A DNA stretch of 64,000 nt from Pseudomonas sp. DNDY-54 (GTDB lineage Bacteria; Pseudomonadota; Gammaproteobacteria; Pseudomonadales; Pseudomonadaceae), in assembly GCF_019880365.1 (NCBI RefSeq), contig NZ_CP082271.1, positions 3,658,001 through 3,722,000 of the forward strand. The letters are read 5' to 3'. The notes under the pieces were generated by a model. The model had not been told where the DNA came from and did no database searches. It saw only the letters and a program-made list of their open reading frames with translations. Within the stretch, counting starts at the first letter, position 1. Every line of letters starts with the position of its first letter. This document shows positions 6,937 to 16,769 of the stretch, piece by piece. The translations under genes and the position numbers were made by a program.

Positions 6937-8727
6937 ATGTCTTTTAACCATTACTACCAGAGCGAACTCACCGCCCTGCGCCAGCTCGGCAAACGCTTTG
7001 CCGAGCGTAGCCCGGCGCTGGCGCCGTTTCTCGGTCAGGCCGGGCGCGACCCGGATGTTGAGCGGCTGCTCGAAGGCTTCGCCTTTCTCACCGGGCGGCT
7101 GCGCCAGAAGCTCGATGACGAGCTGCCGGAGCTAACCCATTCCCTGATGCACCTGCTCTGGCCGAACTATATGCGCCCGCTGCCGGCTTTCAGCATGTTG
7201 CAATTCGATCCGCTCAAACGGCCCGGCCCTGCGCTAATGGTGCCGCGCAACACGCCGGTCGAATCCAAGCCGATTCAGGGCGTGACCTGCCGCTTTCGCA
7301 CCGCCTACGCCACCGAGGTTTTACCGCTGGCGCTCGACGGGCTGGACTATTCGGTCAAGGGTGGTGGAGCGCTGCTGAGCCTGCGTCTGCAGATGACGGC
7401 CGACGGGCATCTGGGCGAGTTGAACCTCAAGCAGCTGCGCCTGCACCTGGCCGGCGAGCGCTACATCAGCCAGATGCTTTACCTGAGCCTTTTGCGTCAT
7501 CTCGACGGTGTGCAACTGGTTGCGCTGGATGCTCAGGGCAAACCGTTCACCGATGGTTTCGGTATGGCGTTGCCGGCGTTGCAACTCGATCAGTCGAAGC
7601 TGCAGCCGGTGGGCTTTGCCGAAGATCAGGCGCTCATCCCCTATCCGCTCAACACCTTTCGGGGCTATCGCTACCTGCAGGAGTACTTCGCCTTCCAGGA
7701 GAAATTCCTGTTCGTCGACCTGCTTGGCCTCGACGCCATCAAGCGACTGCCACCAGAAGTATTGGAGCAGGCCCGTGGCTTCGAGCTGCGCTTCGACATT
7801 CATAAGGCCGGCGTGCAGCGGATCCGCCCAACCCTGGATAACGTGCGGCTGTATTGCACGCCGATCGTCAACCTGTTCGAGCACGACGCCATCCCGATCC
7901 GTCTCGACGGCAAGCAGGACCAATACCTGCTGATGCCGTCTGAGCTCGACAGCAACCAGTGCGGCGTCTTCTCGGTTGACCGCGTCACCGGTTGGAAACC
8001 CGGCGGCATGGGCTACGAGGAATACGTGCCGTTCGAATCCTTCGAGCACGATCCCAGCTTTGACGTACCCGTGGCGCGTCCTCATTACAGCGTGCGCCAG
8101 CAACCCTCGATGCTTGGCGACGGGCTTGAGACTTACCTCAGCTTTGGCCTGCGCAACCTCGACCAACACGAGACGTTGTCCATCGAGCTGACCTGCACCA
8201 ACCAGAACCTGCCGCGCCAGCTGCGTCTGGGCGATATCTGTCTGCCCAGCGAAGATACGCCGGAGTTCCTGACCTTCCGCAACATCAGTGCGGTGACCCC
8301 GAGCTACGCGCCACCGCTGCACCGCGACTTCCTCTGGAAGCTGATCAGCAACATGTCGCTCAACTACCTGTCGCTGGCCAATGTCGAGGCGCTCAAGGTC
8401 ATTCTCGAGACCTATGACTTGCCCCGTTACTACGACCAGCATGCCGAGAAGGTCAGCAAGCGACTGCTCGGCGGACTCAAGCAAATCGGCCATCAACACG
8501 TCGACCGGTTGCACCGAGGTCTGCCGGTACGCGGCGTGCGAACGGAACTGGTGATGGACCCCGAGGGCTATCTGGGCGAGGGAGACCTGTTCCTCTTTGC
8601 TTCGATACTCAATGAATTCTTTGCGCTATACGCAAGCCTCAACTCGTATCACGAGCTGCGCGTCAAGAGCACACAGGGAGAGGTGTACCAATGGACGCCA
8701 CGTATGGGGCAGCAGCCCCTGCTCTAA
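6937..8727 (+). CDS. tssF: T6SS baseplate protein TssF (VasA/ImpG)
   Basis: TssF builds the baseplate wedge together with TssG, TssE and TssK. The 596-residue length is typical. The family N-terminus is plain (NHYYQSELTALRQLGKRFAE, then PALAPFLG and DPDVERLLEGFAFLTGRLRQK), followed by the LTHSLMHLLWPNYMRPLPAF block. The C-terminus carries EFFALYASLNSYHEL. AAGGAAGAG precedes ATG 6937. It resumes the machine gene order after the PAAR module and overlaps tssG by 37 bases. Confidence 0.97.
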   Translation: MSFNHYYQSELTALRQLGKRFAERSPALAPFLGQAGRDPDVERLLEGFAFLTGRLRQKLDDELPELTHSLMHLLWPNYMRPLPAFSMLQFDPLKRPGPALMVPRNTPVESKPIQGVTCRFRTAYATEVLPLALDGLDYSVKGGGALLSLRLQMTADGHLGELNLKQLRLHLAGERYISQMLYLSLLRHLDGVQLVALDAQGKPFTDGFGMALPALQLDQSKLQPVGFAEDQALIPYPLNTFRGYRYLQEYFAFQEKFLFVDLLGLDAIKRLPPEVLEQARGFELRFDIHKAGVQRIRPTLDNVRLYCTPIVNLFEHDAIPIRLDGKQDQYLLMPSELDSNQCGVFSVDRVTGWKPGGMGYEEYVPFESFEHDPSFDVPVARPHYSVRQQPSMLGDGLETYLSFGLRNLDQHETLSIELTCTNQNLPRQLRLGDICLPSEDTPEFLTFRNISAVTPSYAPPLHRDFLWKLISNMSLNYLSLANVEALKVILETYDLPRYYDQHAEKVSKRLLGGLKQIGHQHVDRLHRGLPVRGVRTELVMDPEGYLGEGDLFLFASILNEFFALYASLNSYHELRVKSTQGEVYQWTPRMGQQPLL

Positions 8728-9698
8728 ACCGGTTCAGCCGGGGCATCCGCGAGTACAGCCTGTTCCAGGGTGTGCTACTGGTGATGGACCGTCTGAAAGC
8801 TGCCCATCCTGACCTGGACGAAGAGGCGCTCTACGAGCACCTCGAGTTCCAGGCCAACCCGAGCCTGGGCTTCCCCGGCAGCGACGTCGACAGCGTGCAC
8901 TTCTTCGAAGAGCATGGGCAACTGCGCGCACAACTGCGGATCAACCTGGTCAGCCTCTTCGGGGCCGGCTCGCCACTGCCTGCCTTCTATGGTGAGCAGG
9001 CCCTCGGCGATAGCGCCGAGGGCAACCCGACACGCGAATTTCTGGACCTGTTCAACAATCGTCTGCAGCGCCTGATTCTGCCGATCTGGCAGAAGTACCG
9101 TTACCGCGCGCGCTTCAGCACTGGCGCACGCGACCCGCTGTCCGAACAGCTGTTCGCCCTCATCGGCCTCGGCGGTGAGCAAATCCGTGCCGCCTCGGAG
9201 TTGAACTGGAAGCGCCTACTGCCGTACTTGGGGCTGCTCAGCCTGCGCGCGCACTCGGCGGCTTTGATCGAGTCGGTACTGCGCTACTACTTCAAGCACG
9301 CCGACCTGCGCATCGAGCAGTGCCTTGAGCGCCAGGTCGAAATTCTCGCCGAGCAGCAGAACCGCCTCGGTCGCGCCAACAGCCAACTTGGCGAGAACCT
9401 GGTATTGGGCGAGCGAGTACGCGACCGTGGCGGCAAGTTCCGCATCCACATCCGGCAACTCAGTTGGGACCGCTTTCACGAATTCCTGCCGGTCGGCACC
9501 GGCTATCAGCCGCTCTGTGCACTGGTGCGCTTCACCCTGCGCGATCCGCTGGACTATGACATCCGCCTGCAATTGCGCCAGGACGATATTCGTGACCTGC
9601 GCATCGGCGCAGACAACACCTGCCGCCTCGGCTGGACCAGCTGGCTCGGCAACGAGCGCGCCGACGGCATGGTCACCCTGGGCAGCCAGACTCATTAA
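8691..9698 (+). CDS. tssG: T6SS baseplate protein TssG (VasB/ImpH)
   Basis: TssG is the second wedge subunit; two TssF and one TssG form the arms that hold VgrG in the baseplate hub. The product is 335 residues, normal for the family, with the conserved N-terminal region (FSRGIREYSLFQGVLLV), the central FLDLFNNRLQRLILPIWQKY block and a C-terminal domain ending in LGWTSWLG. GGGAGAGG lies about eight bases before ATG 8691, within the tssF reading frame, so the overlap suggests translational coupling. Confidence 0.96.
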   Translation: MDATYGAAAPALNRFSRGIREYSLFQGVLLVMDRLKAAHPDLDEEALYEHLEFQANPSLGFPGSDVDSVHFFEEHGQLRAQLRINLVSLFGAGSPLPAFYGEQALGDSAEGNPTREFLDLFNNRLQRLILPIWQKYRYRARFSTGARDPLSEQLFALIGLGGEQIRAASELNWKRLLPYLGLLSLRAHSAALIESVLRYYFKHADLRIEQCLERQVEILAEQQNRLGRANSQLGENLVLGERVRDRGGKFRIHIRQLSWDRFHEFLPVGTGYQPLCALVRFTLRDPLDYDIRLQLRQDDIRDLRIGADNTCRLGWTSWLGNERADGMVTLGSQTH

Positions 9699-9709
9699 GG
9701 AAGATGAAG

Positions 9710-12313
9710 ATGATCAACGTAGACCTTCAACAACTGGTCCAGGCCCTGGATGCACAGACCAAGCATGACCTGGAAACCGCGGCGGAGCGCTGCGTGGTAC
9801 GTGGCGGCAGTAAGATACTCGTCGAAGACCTGCTGCTCGGCTTGCTGGAGCGCCCCGAAGGCTTACTGAACCGAGCCCTGCAGGATGCAGACGTCGATCC
9901 CGGCACACTGGCCCAGGCGCTGCAACCGCGTGGCGAGCACAGCGAGTCACGCAATCCGGTGTTCTCCGCGGAACTGGTGCAGTGGCTGCAGGACGCCCTG
10001 CTGGTCGGCAACCTCGAACTCGGCCAGAGCCAGATCGACCAGGCCGCGCTGATCCTGGCGCTGTTGCACAACCCGATGCGCTACGCCGGCAGTCACTACC
10101 AACCGTTGCTGGCCAGGCTCAACGCCGAGCGGCTACGCGAGTTCGCGCTGGCCCAACAGCCGGCGCAACAGGCCGCAGGCGCCACCGCTCCTGGCGGCGA
10201 ATCGAACCTCTCACGCTTCACCCACAACTTCACTCAGCAGGCCCGTGACGGCAAGCTCGACCCTGTCCTGTGTCGCGATGGCGCCATCCGCCAGATGATC
10301 GACATCCTCGCCCGCCGGCGCAAAAGCAACCCGATCGTGGTGGGTGAAGCCGGTGTCGGCAAGACCGCCATCGTCGAAGGGCTGGCGCTGCGCATTGCGG
10401 CCGCCGAAGTCCCGGACGTACTCAAGGGCGTCGAGCTCATGGCGCTTGACCTGGGCCTGCTGCAGGCCGGCGCTAGCGTTAAAGGGGAATTCGAGCGCCG
10501 CCTGCAGGGCGTGATCGATGAAGTCAAAGGCTCGCCCAAGCCAATCATCCTGTTCATCGACGAAGCCCACACGCTGATCGGCGCGGGTGGCCAGGCAGGT
10601 AGCGGCGACGCGGCCAACCTGCTCAAGCCAGCCCTGGCCAGGGGTGAGCTGCGCACCATCGCCGCCACCACCTGGAGCGAATACAAAAAATATTTCGAGA
10701 AGGACCCGGCCCTCACCCGCCGTTTTCAGCCCGTCCAGCTGCACGAGCCAACCGTCGACGAAGCGGTGACCATCCTTCGCGGCCTTGCGCCGGTCTATGA
10801 AAAGAGCCACGGCATCTACCTGCGCGACGATGCGGTAGTAGCCGCCGCAGAACTGTCGGCCCGCTACCTGGCAGGCCGCCAACTGCCCGATAAGGCGGTC
10901 GATGTATTGGACACCGCCTGCGCCCGCGTGCGCATCAGCCTTGCAGCTGCACCGGAAGCACTGGAGCGCCTGCGTGGAGAAATTGCAGAAGGTGAACGCC
11001 AAGGCGAAGCGGTACGTCGAGACCTCGATGCCGGATTGAATGTAGACCGCGAAGCACTCGACGCCTTGGACGTCCGGCAGAGCGAAGCACGCGCCGAACT
11101 CGAACAAGTAGAAACCCGCTGGTCCGTCCAGCGCGAGCTCGCCGAGCGGCTACTGGACTTGCGCAAGGCCTGCGCGTCGGCCCGTCAGGCCGCCGTTGAC
11201 GAAGCGTCCACGCAAACGACGCAGGAAATAAATGCTCTGGAAGCGGAGCTGCGGGACGTGCAGGTCGAGCTGGCCAGCGCCCAGACCCACGAGCGTTTGG
11301 TCAGCTTCGAGGTGTGCCCACGCCTAGTGGCCGAAGTGATCAGTCACTGGACCGGCGTGCCGCTTTCGCAGCTGGCACGCGAGCACAACAGCAAAGTACT
11401 GACCTTCGCCAGCGACCTGCGCCAGCGGGTGCGTGGCCAGGAGCAGGCTGTCGAGGCGCTGGACCGCTCGATGCGTGCGACCGCCGCGGGTCTAAACCGC
11501 GCCGACGCGCCGGTGGGCGTCTTCCTTCTGGTCGGCCCAAGCGGGGTCGGCAAGACCGAGACTGCCCTTGCGCTGGCCGACCTGCTCTACGGTGGTGAGC
11601 GCTTTCTCACCACCATCAACATGTCCGAATTCCAGGAAAAACACAGTGTTTCCCGACTGATCGGCGCGCCCCCGGGCTACGTGGGCTACGGCGAGGGCGG
11701 CATGCTCACCGAGGCCGTCCGCCAGAAACCCTATTCGGTGGTGCTACTCGACGAAGTCGAGAAGGCCGACCCGGACGTAATGAACGTGTTCTATCAGATC
11801 TTCGACAAGGGTGTGGCCAACGACGGCGAAGGGCGTGAGATCAACTTCCGTAACACCCTGATCCTGATGACCAGCAACCTCGCCAGCGACCGCATCGCTA
11901 GCCTCTGCGCCAACGGCAAGCGTCCCGCAGCAGAGGATCTGGAGCAGGCCATTCGCCCGCAACTGACGCAGCATTTCAAACCGGCGCTGCTCGGCCGGAT
12001 GCGCGTTGTGCCCTATTACCCAATCGAGGGTGAGGTGCTGAATGAACTGGTGGAGCTCAAGCTCACCCGCTTCGGCGAACGCCTCGCACGACGTCAGCTG
12101 CAGTTCAGCCACTGCCCGGCCTTGCTGGCGCATCTGGCCGAGCGCTGCACACATAGCGAAAGCGGCGCGCGGCTGATCGACCATCTCATCGACCAGCACC
12201 TGCAACCGCTGGTAGTCGACCGGCTGCTCGACGCTATGGCTGGCGGCGAAACCCTGCAGCGCGTGCATGCAACCCTCGATGGCAACGGGGCGGTGGTTTG
12301 TGAGTTCGCTTGA
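9710..12313 (+). CDS. tssH: T6SS AAA+ ATPase TssH (ClpV)
   Basis: ClpV unfolds contracted sheath and recycles TssB/TssC. The 867-residue protein has an N-terminal Clp domain (about 1-150), a first AAA+ module with Walker A GEAGVGKT and Walker B ILFIDEAHTL, a coiled middle region (about 410-540), and a second AAA+ module with GPSGVGKT and VVLLDEVEKA plus the conserved GYVGYGEGG pore-loop region. ATG 9710 gives the usual ClpV start MINVDLQQL and suits the AAGGAAG site; ATG 9704 is an alternative six bases upstream. Its 3' end overlaps the next gene. Confidence 0.97.
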   Translation: MINVDLQQLVQALDAQTKHDLETAAERCVVRGGSKILVEDLLLGLLERPEGLLNRALQDADVDPGTLAQALQPRGEHSESRNPVFSAELVQWLQDALLVGNLELGQSQIDQAALILALLHNPMRYAGSHYQPLLARLNAERLREFALAQQPAQQAAGATAPGGESNLSRFTHNFTQQARDGKLDPVLCRDGAIRQMIDILARRRKSNPIVVGEAGVGKTAIVEGLALRIAAAEVPDVLKGVELMALDLGLLQAGASVKGEFERRLQGVIDEVKGSPKPIILFIDEAHTLIGAGGQAGSGDAANLLKPALARGELRTIAATTWSEYKKYFEKDPALTRRFQPVQLHEPTVDEAVTILRGLAPVYEKSHGIYLRDDAVVAAAELSARYLAGRQLPDKAVDVLDTACARVRISLAAAPEALERLRGEIAEGERQGEAVRRDLDAGLNVDREALDALDVRQSEARAELEQVETRWSVQRELAERLLDLRKACASARQAAVDEASTQTTQEINALEAELRDVQVELASAQTHERLVSFEVCPRLVAEVISHWTGVPLSQLAREHNSKVLTFASDLRQRVRGQEQAVEALDRSMRATAAGLNRADAPVGVFLLVGPSGVGKTETALALADLLYGGERFLTTINMSEFQEKHSVSRLIGAPPGYVGYGEGGMLTEAVRQKPYSVVLLDEVEKADPDVMNVFYQIFDKGVANDGEGREINFRNTLILMTSNLASDRIASLCANGKRPAAEDLEQAIRPQLTQHFKPALLGRMRVVPYYPIEGEVLNELVELKLTRFGERLARRQLQFSHCPALLAHLAERCTHSESGARLIDHLIDQHLQPLVVDRLLDAMAGGETLQRVHATLDGNGAVVCEFA

Positions 12314-13832
12314 GATTCTGCCTGTGAGTTGGGACAACTCACAGAGCTTCGACGCCAGCGCGATGCTGGGCCACTTCGCACAGCTCACCGGCGCGGCAGA
12401 TGTCGATACTTGGCTGAACAGCCTGGTGGAGATGACCGCCCGGTTCACGGGCTGCCCGCTGACTCAGCTGTATTTGCTGGATGCCACACACACTCGTCTG
12501 ACGCGGACCTCCCAGTGGTTAGACGGCACGCTGCAGCAGGAGCCAGCCAGCATGCCCAGCGACTATGACGGCGAACAGCTTCTTCAATACTGTCTCAGCC
12601 AAAACCGAATGCTCAGCCTTGCGCCGCTCGATACCAGCCTGCACCAGACAGGTTTTCTGCCGAGTTCGGTGGAAGCCTGGCGCAGCCTGTTGTGCCTCCC
12701 CTTGCAGGACGCGCAAGGCCACGCAATAGGCGTTCTAGTCGCCGCTAATAGCACGAATCACGAATTTTCCGGGATGGCGGAAAGCCTGTCCGACCTCGGG
12801 CGCTTCGTGATGGGCCAGGTGCAGCTGCTGCAACGGCTTCGCGGCGCGGTGAGACCCACTCCAATCGAGACTCCCGTAGCTCGCCCCTGCGCCCGTGACT
12901 ATGGCCTGATTGGTGACAGTTCACGCATGCGTGCCGTGTACGGGTTGATTGGCAAGGTGCTGCACAATCCGGTCAGCGTGTTGCTCACCGGTGAGACGGG
13001 TACCGGCAAGGAACTGGTCGCCCAGGCCATTCATGACTGCGGGGCGCGCCGCAGCCAGGCGTTTATTGTCCAGAATTGCGCAGCACTGCCGGAGCATCTG
13101 CTGGAAAGCGAGCTGTTCGGCTATCGCAAAGGCGCTTTTACCGGCGCGGAGCGCGATCACGAAGGTCTGTTCGATGCGGCCAACGGCGGCACGCTGTTTC
13201 TCGACGAGATTGGCGACATGCCCTTGACCTTGCAGGCCAAGCTGTTGCGGGTCTTGCAGGAAGGCGAAGTGCGGCCACTGGGCAGCACCCGCACACACAG
13301 GGTCGATGTTCGGATCGTTGCCGCAACCCACCAGGACCTGCACAAGCGCGTCGAGGAAGGCCGCTTTCGTGAGGATCTGTACTACCGGCTTTCCATCTTC
13401 CCGATCGAACTGCCGCCCCTGCGCGAACGTGACCAAGACATCCTGCGACTGGCGCGGCATTTCGCCGAGAACGCCTGTGGCTTCCTGCAACGCGACACCG
13501 TGCGCTGGTCCGACGCCGCGCTGGAACAGCTCGCTGGTTATGGCTTCCCAGGCAACGTGCGCGAGCTGAAGGGTTTGGTCGAACGTGCCGTGCTGCTCTG
13601 CGAGTCCGGCGAGTTGCTGCCAATGCATTTCAATCTGCGCAAGCTGGATGATGAACTCGACAGCACGATGAACCTGCGCGAGCGGCTGGATCGGGTCGAG
13701 CGCAACCTGTTAGTCGACTGCCTGCGCAAGAACGGCGGCAACCAGAGCCAGGCCGCCCGCGAGCTGGGCTTGCCTCGACGCACCCTGCTTTATCGCATGG
13801 AACGGCTGAACATCAGCCCCGCAGAAATCTAA
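12300..13832 (+). CDS. sfa2: Sigma-54-dependent transcriptional activator of the T6SS (Sfa2/VasH-like)
   Basis: This is an enhancer-binding protein that opens sigma-54 promoters using ATP. From the N-terminus it has a GAF-like sensory domain (about 30-190), an AAA+ domain with Walker A GETGTGKE near residue 231 and the sigma-54 contact motif GAFTGA near 278, and a Fis-type helix-turn-helix at the end (NQSQAARELGLPRRTLLYRM). There is no receiver domain, so it is not a classical response regulator. GTG 12300 was chosen; ATG 12267 and GTG 12323 are alternatives, and either of the first two overlaps tssH. In HSI-II clusters the gene at this position is sfa2, and VasH relatives switch on hcp and vgrG operons. 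Confidence 0.92.
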   Translation: MSSLEILPVSWDNSQSFDASAMLGHFAQLTGAADVDTWLNSLVEMTARFTGCPLTQLYLLDATHTRLTRTSQWLDGTLQQEPASMPSDYDGEQLLQYCLSQNRMLSLAPLDTSLHQTGFLPSSVEAWRSLLCLPLQDAQGHAIGVLVAANSTNHEFSGMAESLSDLGRFVMGQVQLLQRLRGAVRPTPIETPVARPCARDYGLIGDSSRMRAVYGLIGKVLHNPVSVLLTGETGTGKELVAQAIHDCGARRSQAFIVQNCAALPEHLLESELFGYRKGAFTGAERDHEGLFDAANGGTLFLDEIGDMPLTLQAKLLRVLQEGEVRPLGSTRTHRVDVRIVAATHQDLHKRVEEGRFREDLYYRLSIFPIELPPLRERDQDILRLARHFAENACGFLQRDTVRWSDAALEQLAGYGFPGNVRELKGLVERAVLLCESGELLPMHFNLRKLDDELDSTMNLRERLDRVERNLLVDCLRKNGGNQSQAARELGLPRRTLLYRMERLNISPAEI

Positions 13833-13848
13833 GGACGGACCAGAGACC

Positions 13849-15924
13849 ATGTTCAACCCGGCCAACGACACCCACTTCAGCCTAAGCATCGAGGGCGTCG
13901 AGCACGATCTACAGGTGCTCGAATTTAAGGGCCGCGAGGCACTGTCGCAGCCCTTTGCCTTCGAACTCGAACTGGTCAGCGAGCGACCGGATCTGGACCT
14001 GGAAAGCCTGATGCATCAGCCGGCCTTCTTGGCGCTCTCGCCCGCCGGCAATGGCATCCATGGCTTGATCTACCGCGTCGCCCAAGGCGACTCCGGCAAA
14101 CGGCTGACGCACTATCACATCACCCTGCGCCCACAGCTGGCTTATCTGGCCCACCGCACCAACCAGCGTATCTTCCAGCACCTGACAGTTGAGAAGATCA
14201 TCAGCCAGGTGCTCGAAGAGCATGGCATCCAGGCTAACGCCTTGCGCTTCGGGCTGAGCGCGGTCTACCCCGAGCGCGACTACTGCGTGCAGTACGATGA
14301 GAGCGACCTGCACTTCATCCAGCGCCTGTGCGAGGAAGAGGGCATTCACTACCACTTCCAGCACAGCGCCGCCGGCCATGTGCTGGTGTTCGGTGATGAC
14401 CAGACGGGCTTCCCCAAGCTTGCGCCAGTGGCTTATCAGCAGGACTCTGGCCTCGTCGCCGACCAGCCGGTGGTCAAGCGCTTCGGCCTACGAGTCGAGA
14501 CCCGCACCAGCCGCGTCACCCGGCGCGATTATGACTTTGAAAACCCCCGCCTGACGATGGAAGGTGCCTTCCAGAGCGAGTTTCAGCCGGAGCTTGAAGA
14601 CTATGACTACCCCGGCCGCTTCACCGAGCGCACCCGCGGCAAGCACCTGTCCCAACGTGCCCTCGAACGCCACCGCAGAGACTACGAGCTGGCCGAGGGC
14701 GAGAGCGACCAGCCGCAACTGGTCACCGGCCATTTTCTCGCGCTGATCGAACACTCGCGCGGTGACTGGAACCAGCTCTGGCTGCTCAACGAGATCCTCC
14801 ACGAAGGCAAGCAGCCGCAGGTGCTGGAAGAGTCGGCGACAAGCGATAGCCTCGCCCGTGACGGTTTCACCCAGGGCTACCGCAACCACTTCACCGCTAC
14901 GCCCTGGGACATCCCCTTCCGCCCGGCCCTTAAGCACCCCAAGCCCAAAGTGCTCGGCAGTCAGACCGCAGTGGTCACAGGCCCCGCCGGTGAAGAAATT
15001 CACTGCGACGAGTACGGCCGCGTGAAGGCTCAATTCCACTGGGACCGCGAAGGCCAGGCCGACGATAAGACCAGCTGCTGGCTGCGGGTCAGCTCAAGCT
15101 GGGCCGGCGACCGCTACGGCGGCATCGCCATCCCCCGCGTTGGGATGGAAGTGCTGGTGACCTTCCTCGAAGGCGACCCAGACCAGCCTCTACTCACTGG
15201 CTGCCTGTACCACAAGGAACATGTCGTCCCCTACGACCTGCCGGCCAACAAGACCCGCAGCGTCTTCAAGACGCTCAGCTCGCCCGGCGGTGGCGGCTAC
15301 AACGAACTGCGCATCGAAGACCGCAAAGGCGCCGAGCAGATCTACATCCACGCCCAGCGCAACTGGGACGAAAACATCGAGCACGATCAGAGGATCCGCG
15401 TCGGCCACGAACGCCACGACACCGTCGAGGCCAACAGCTACAGCGACTTCAAGGCCGAAGAACACCGCACCACCCACGCCGACCGCAAAACCGAAATCCG
15501 CGCCCACGACCACCTCACCGTGGGCGACACCCAACACGTGAAGATCGGCAGCGGACAATTCGTAGAGGCCGGCAACGAGATTCACTATTATGCCGGCAGC
15601 AAAGTCGTCATCGACGCCGGCATGGAGCTCACTGCCTCAGGCGGCGGCAGCTTCCTCAAACTCGACCCCAGTGGCGTGACCTTGAGCGGCGCGACTATCA
15701 AGATGAATTCCGGTGGAGCATCGGGCAAGGGTTCAGGGCTGAGCATTCTGGCACCGGTGATGCCTTGGGCAGCGGATCAGGACAAGGCCGGTACAAAGCC
15801 GAAACTGGCGTTGGCTAATACCCAGCTGCAGATAGCCCGCAAGGCCAGGCAGATCGGCGCAAGTCGCTGCCCGATCTGCGAAGCGTGCAGGGACGGATTG
15901 TGCCAAGTGGAAGCATCTCGATGA
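13849..15924 (+). CDS. vgrG: VgrG spike protein (first copy), cysteine-rich tail
   Basis: VgrG trimers form the puncturing spike beneath the PAAR tip. The 691-residue protein has the gp27/gp44-like N-terminal part (about 1-370), the OB-fold gp5 domain (GEEIHCDEYGRVKAQFHWDR to about 470), then the needle repeat region. The last 20 residues carry four cysteines, C674, C677, C680 and C685, in CPICEACRDGLC, which the second VgrG of this window lacks. The gene follows the activator by 16 bases and its stop overlaps the DUF4123 adaptor start as ATGA, so the tail is probably the docking site for that adaptor or the lipase cargo (inference). Confidence 0.97.
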   Translation: MFNPANDTHFSLSIEGVEHDLQVLEFKGREALSQPFAFELELVSERPDLDLESLMHQPAFLALSPAGNGIHGLIYRVAQGDSGKRLTHYHITLRPQLAYLAHRTNQRIFQHLTVEKIISQVLEEHGIQANALRFGLSAVYPERDYCVQYDESDLHFIQRLCEEEGIHYHFQHSAAGHVLVFGDDQTGFPKLAPVAYQQDSGLVADQPVVKRFGLRVETRTSRVTRRDYDFENPRLTMEGAFQSEFQPELEDYDYPGRFTERTRGKHLSQRALERHRRDYELAEGESDQPQLVTGHFLALIEHSRGDWNQLWLLNEILHEGKQPQVLEESATSDSLARDGFTQGYRNHFTATPWDIPFRPALKHPKPKVLGSQTAVVTGPAGEEIHCDEYGRVKAQFHWDREGQADDKTSCWLRVSSSWAGDRYGGIAIPRVGMEVLVTFLEGDPDQPLLTGCLYHKEHVVPYDLPANKTRSVFKTLSSPGGGGYNELRIEDRKGAEQIYIHAQRNWDENIEHDQRIRVGHERHDTVEANSYSDFKAEEHRTTHADRKTEIRAHDHLTVGDTQHVKIGSGQFVEAGNEIHYYAGSKVVIDAGMELTASGGGSFLKLDPSGVTLSGATIKMNSGGASGKGSGLSILAPVMPWAADQDKAGTKPKLALANTQLQIARKARQIGASRCPICEACRDGLCQVEASR

Positions 15925-16769
15925 TAGATACAGTCCAAGATTGGTTCGATGAGCAACAGGCTGAGCAGCGGCAGCTGCTGCTCATTCTCGACAGCTTGGC
16001 AAAGCCCAATCCCGTCCAAGGGCTGTTTGCATCTGACCTGATGCAGCAATACGTCAATCTTTATCAGGACTCCGCGGTCACGGAGATGGCGGAAGTCGGG
16101 CCCTGGCTGGTGCTGTTAAGCGATTCGAATCCAGAGCAGATACGGTCGCTACTCGACTCACCCGCGCAAAACTGGGGTTGGCTTGCAAGCGCGGAGCAGC
16201 TCGACCTGACCCTCTTAAGCCAGCACTGGCGCGAGCGGATGTTGATCGAGGAACAGGGGCAGCGCTCGCTTTACCGCTTTCAGGACAACCGCGTCATTGC
16301 TCACCATCTTCGCGAGATAGAGGAAATTCAACGGCCACTTTTGCTCGGTCCTCTAAGCAGCGCGCTGTGCTGGGATGGTCAATGCTGGCAGTGCTTCGAT
16401 AATCCGCGGCCCGGCCAGAGCCCCGCACCGTTCGAGACGCCATGGCTGGCGATAGCCGAACCGGAAACGGTGCAGCACCATATCAGCCGACACAATCTTG
16501 AGCTTTGGCTGTGGCAGAACCATTCAAAGGCCACCGCGGATCTCGCCGAAACTCGTCTGCTAACGGACTGGCTGGATCAGCAACTCGATAAAGCCCGACG
16601 CTGGAATTGGCTTGCTGAACAACAGCTGCATTTCTTGCTGCTCCACCAACTGGACCCTGCGCTTGCTGAGCACTCGGCTTGGACGCCCGCCGAGCATGAA
16701 ACAACAGAAGCCCATTTCGCCCGGGTCAGCACGGTGCTTTCGAGTCCCAATGCATGGAAACCTTTCTGA
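15921..16769 (+). CDS. DUF4123 T6SS adaptor/chaperone
   Basis: DUF4123 proteins (Tap/Tec type) hold an effector and load it onto a matching VgrG without being secreted themselves. The 282-residue product has the family layout: an N-terminal region with FDEQQAEQRQLLLILDSL, an acidic middle section (WGWLASAEQLDLTLLSQHWRE) and LYRFQDNRVIAHHL. No signal peptide or transmembrane segment is seen. ATG 15921 overlaps the vgrG stop, and its own stop overlaps the next start as TGATG. It sits between vgrG and the lipoprotein/lipase pair, so the lipase is the likely client. Confidence 0.88.
   Translation: MIDTVQDWFDEQQAEQRQLLLILDSLAKPNPVQGLFASDLMQQYVNLYQDSAVTEMAEVGPWLVLLSDSNPEQIRSLLDSPAQNWGWLASAEQLDLTLLSQHWRERMLIEEQGQRSLYRFQDNRVIAHHLREIEEIQRPLLLGPLSSALCWDGQCWQCFDNPRPGQSPAPFETPWLAIAEPETVQHHISRHNLELWLWQNHSKATADLAETRLLTDWLDQQLDKARRWNWLAEQQLHFLLLHQLDPALAEHSAWTPAEHETTEAHFARVSTVLSSPNAWKPF

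Noticed and set aside
7321..8514. A 397-codon minus-strand frame inside tssF
   Set aside because: Antisense shadow of a clear tssF gene; composition is typical of mirrored GC-rich codons and no motif is seen.
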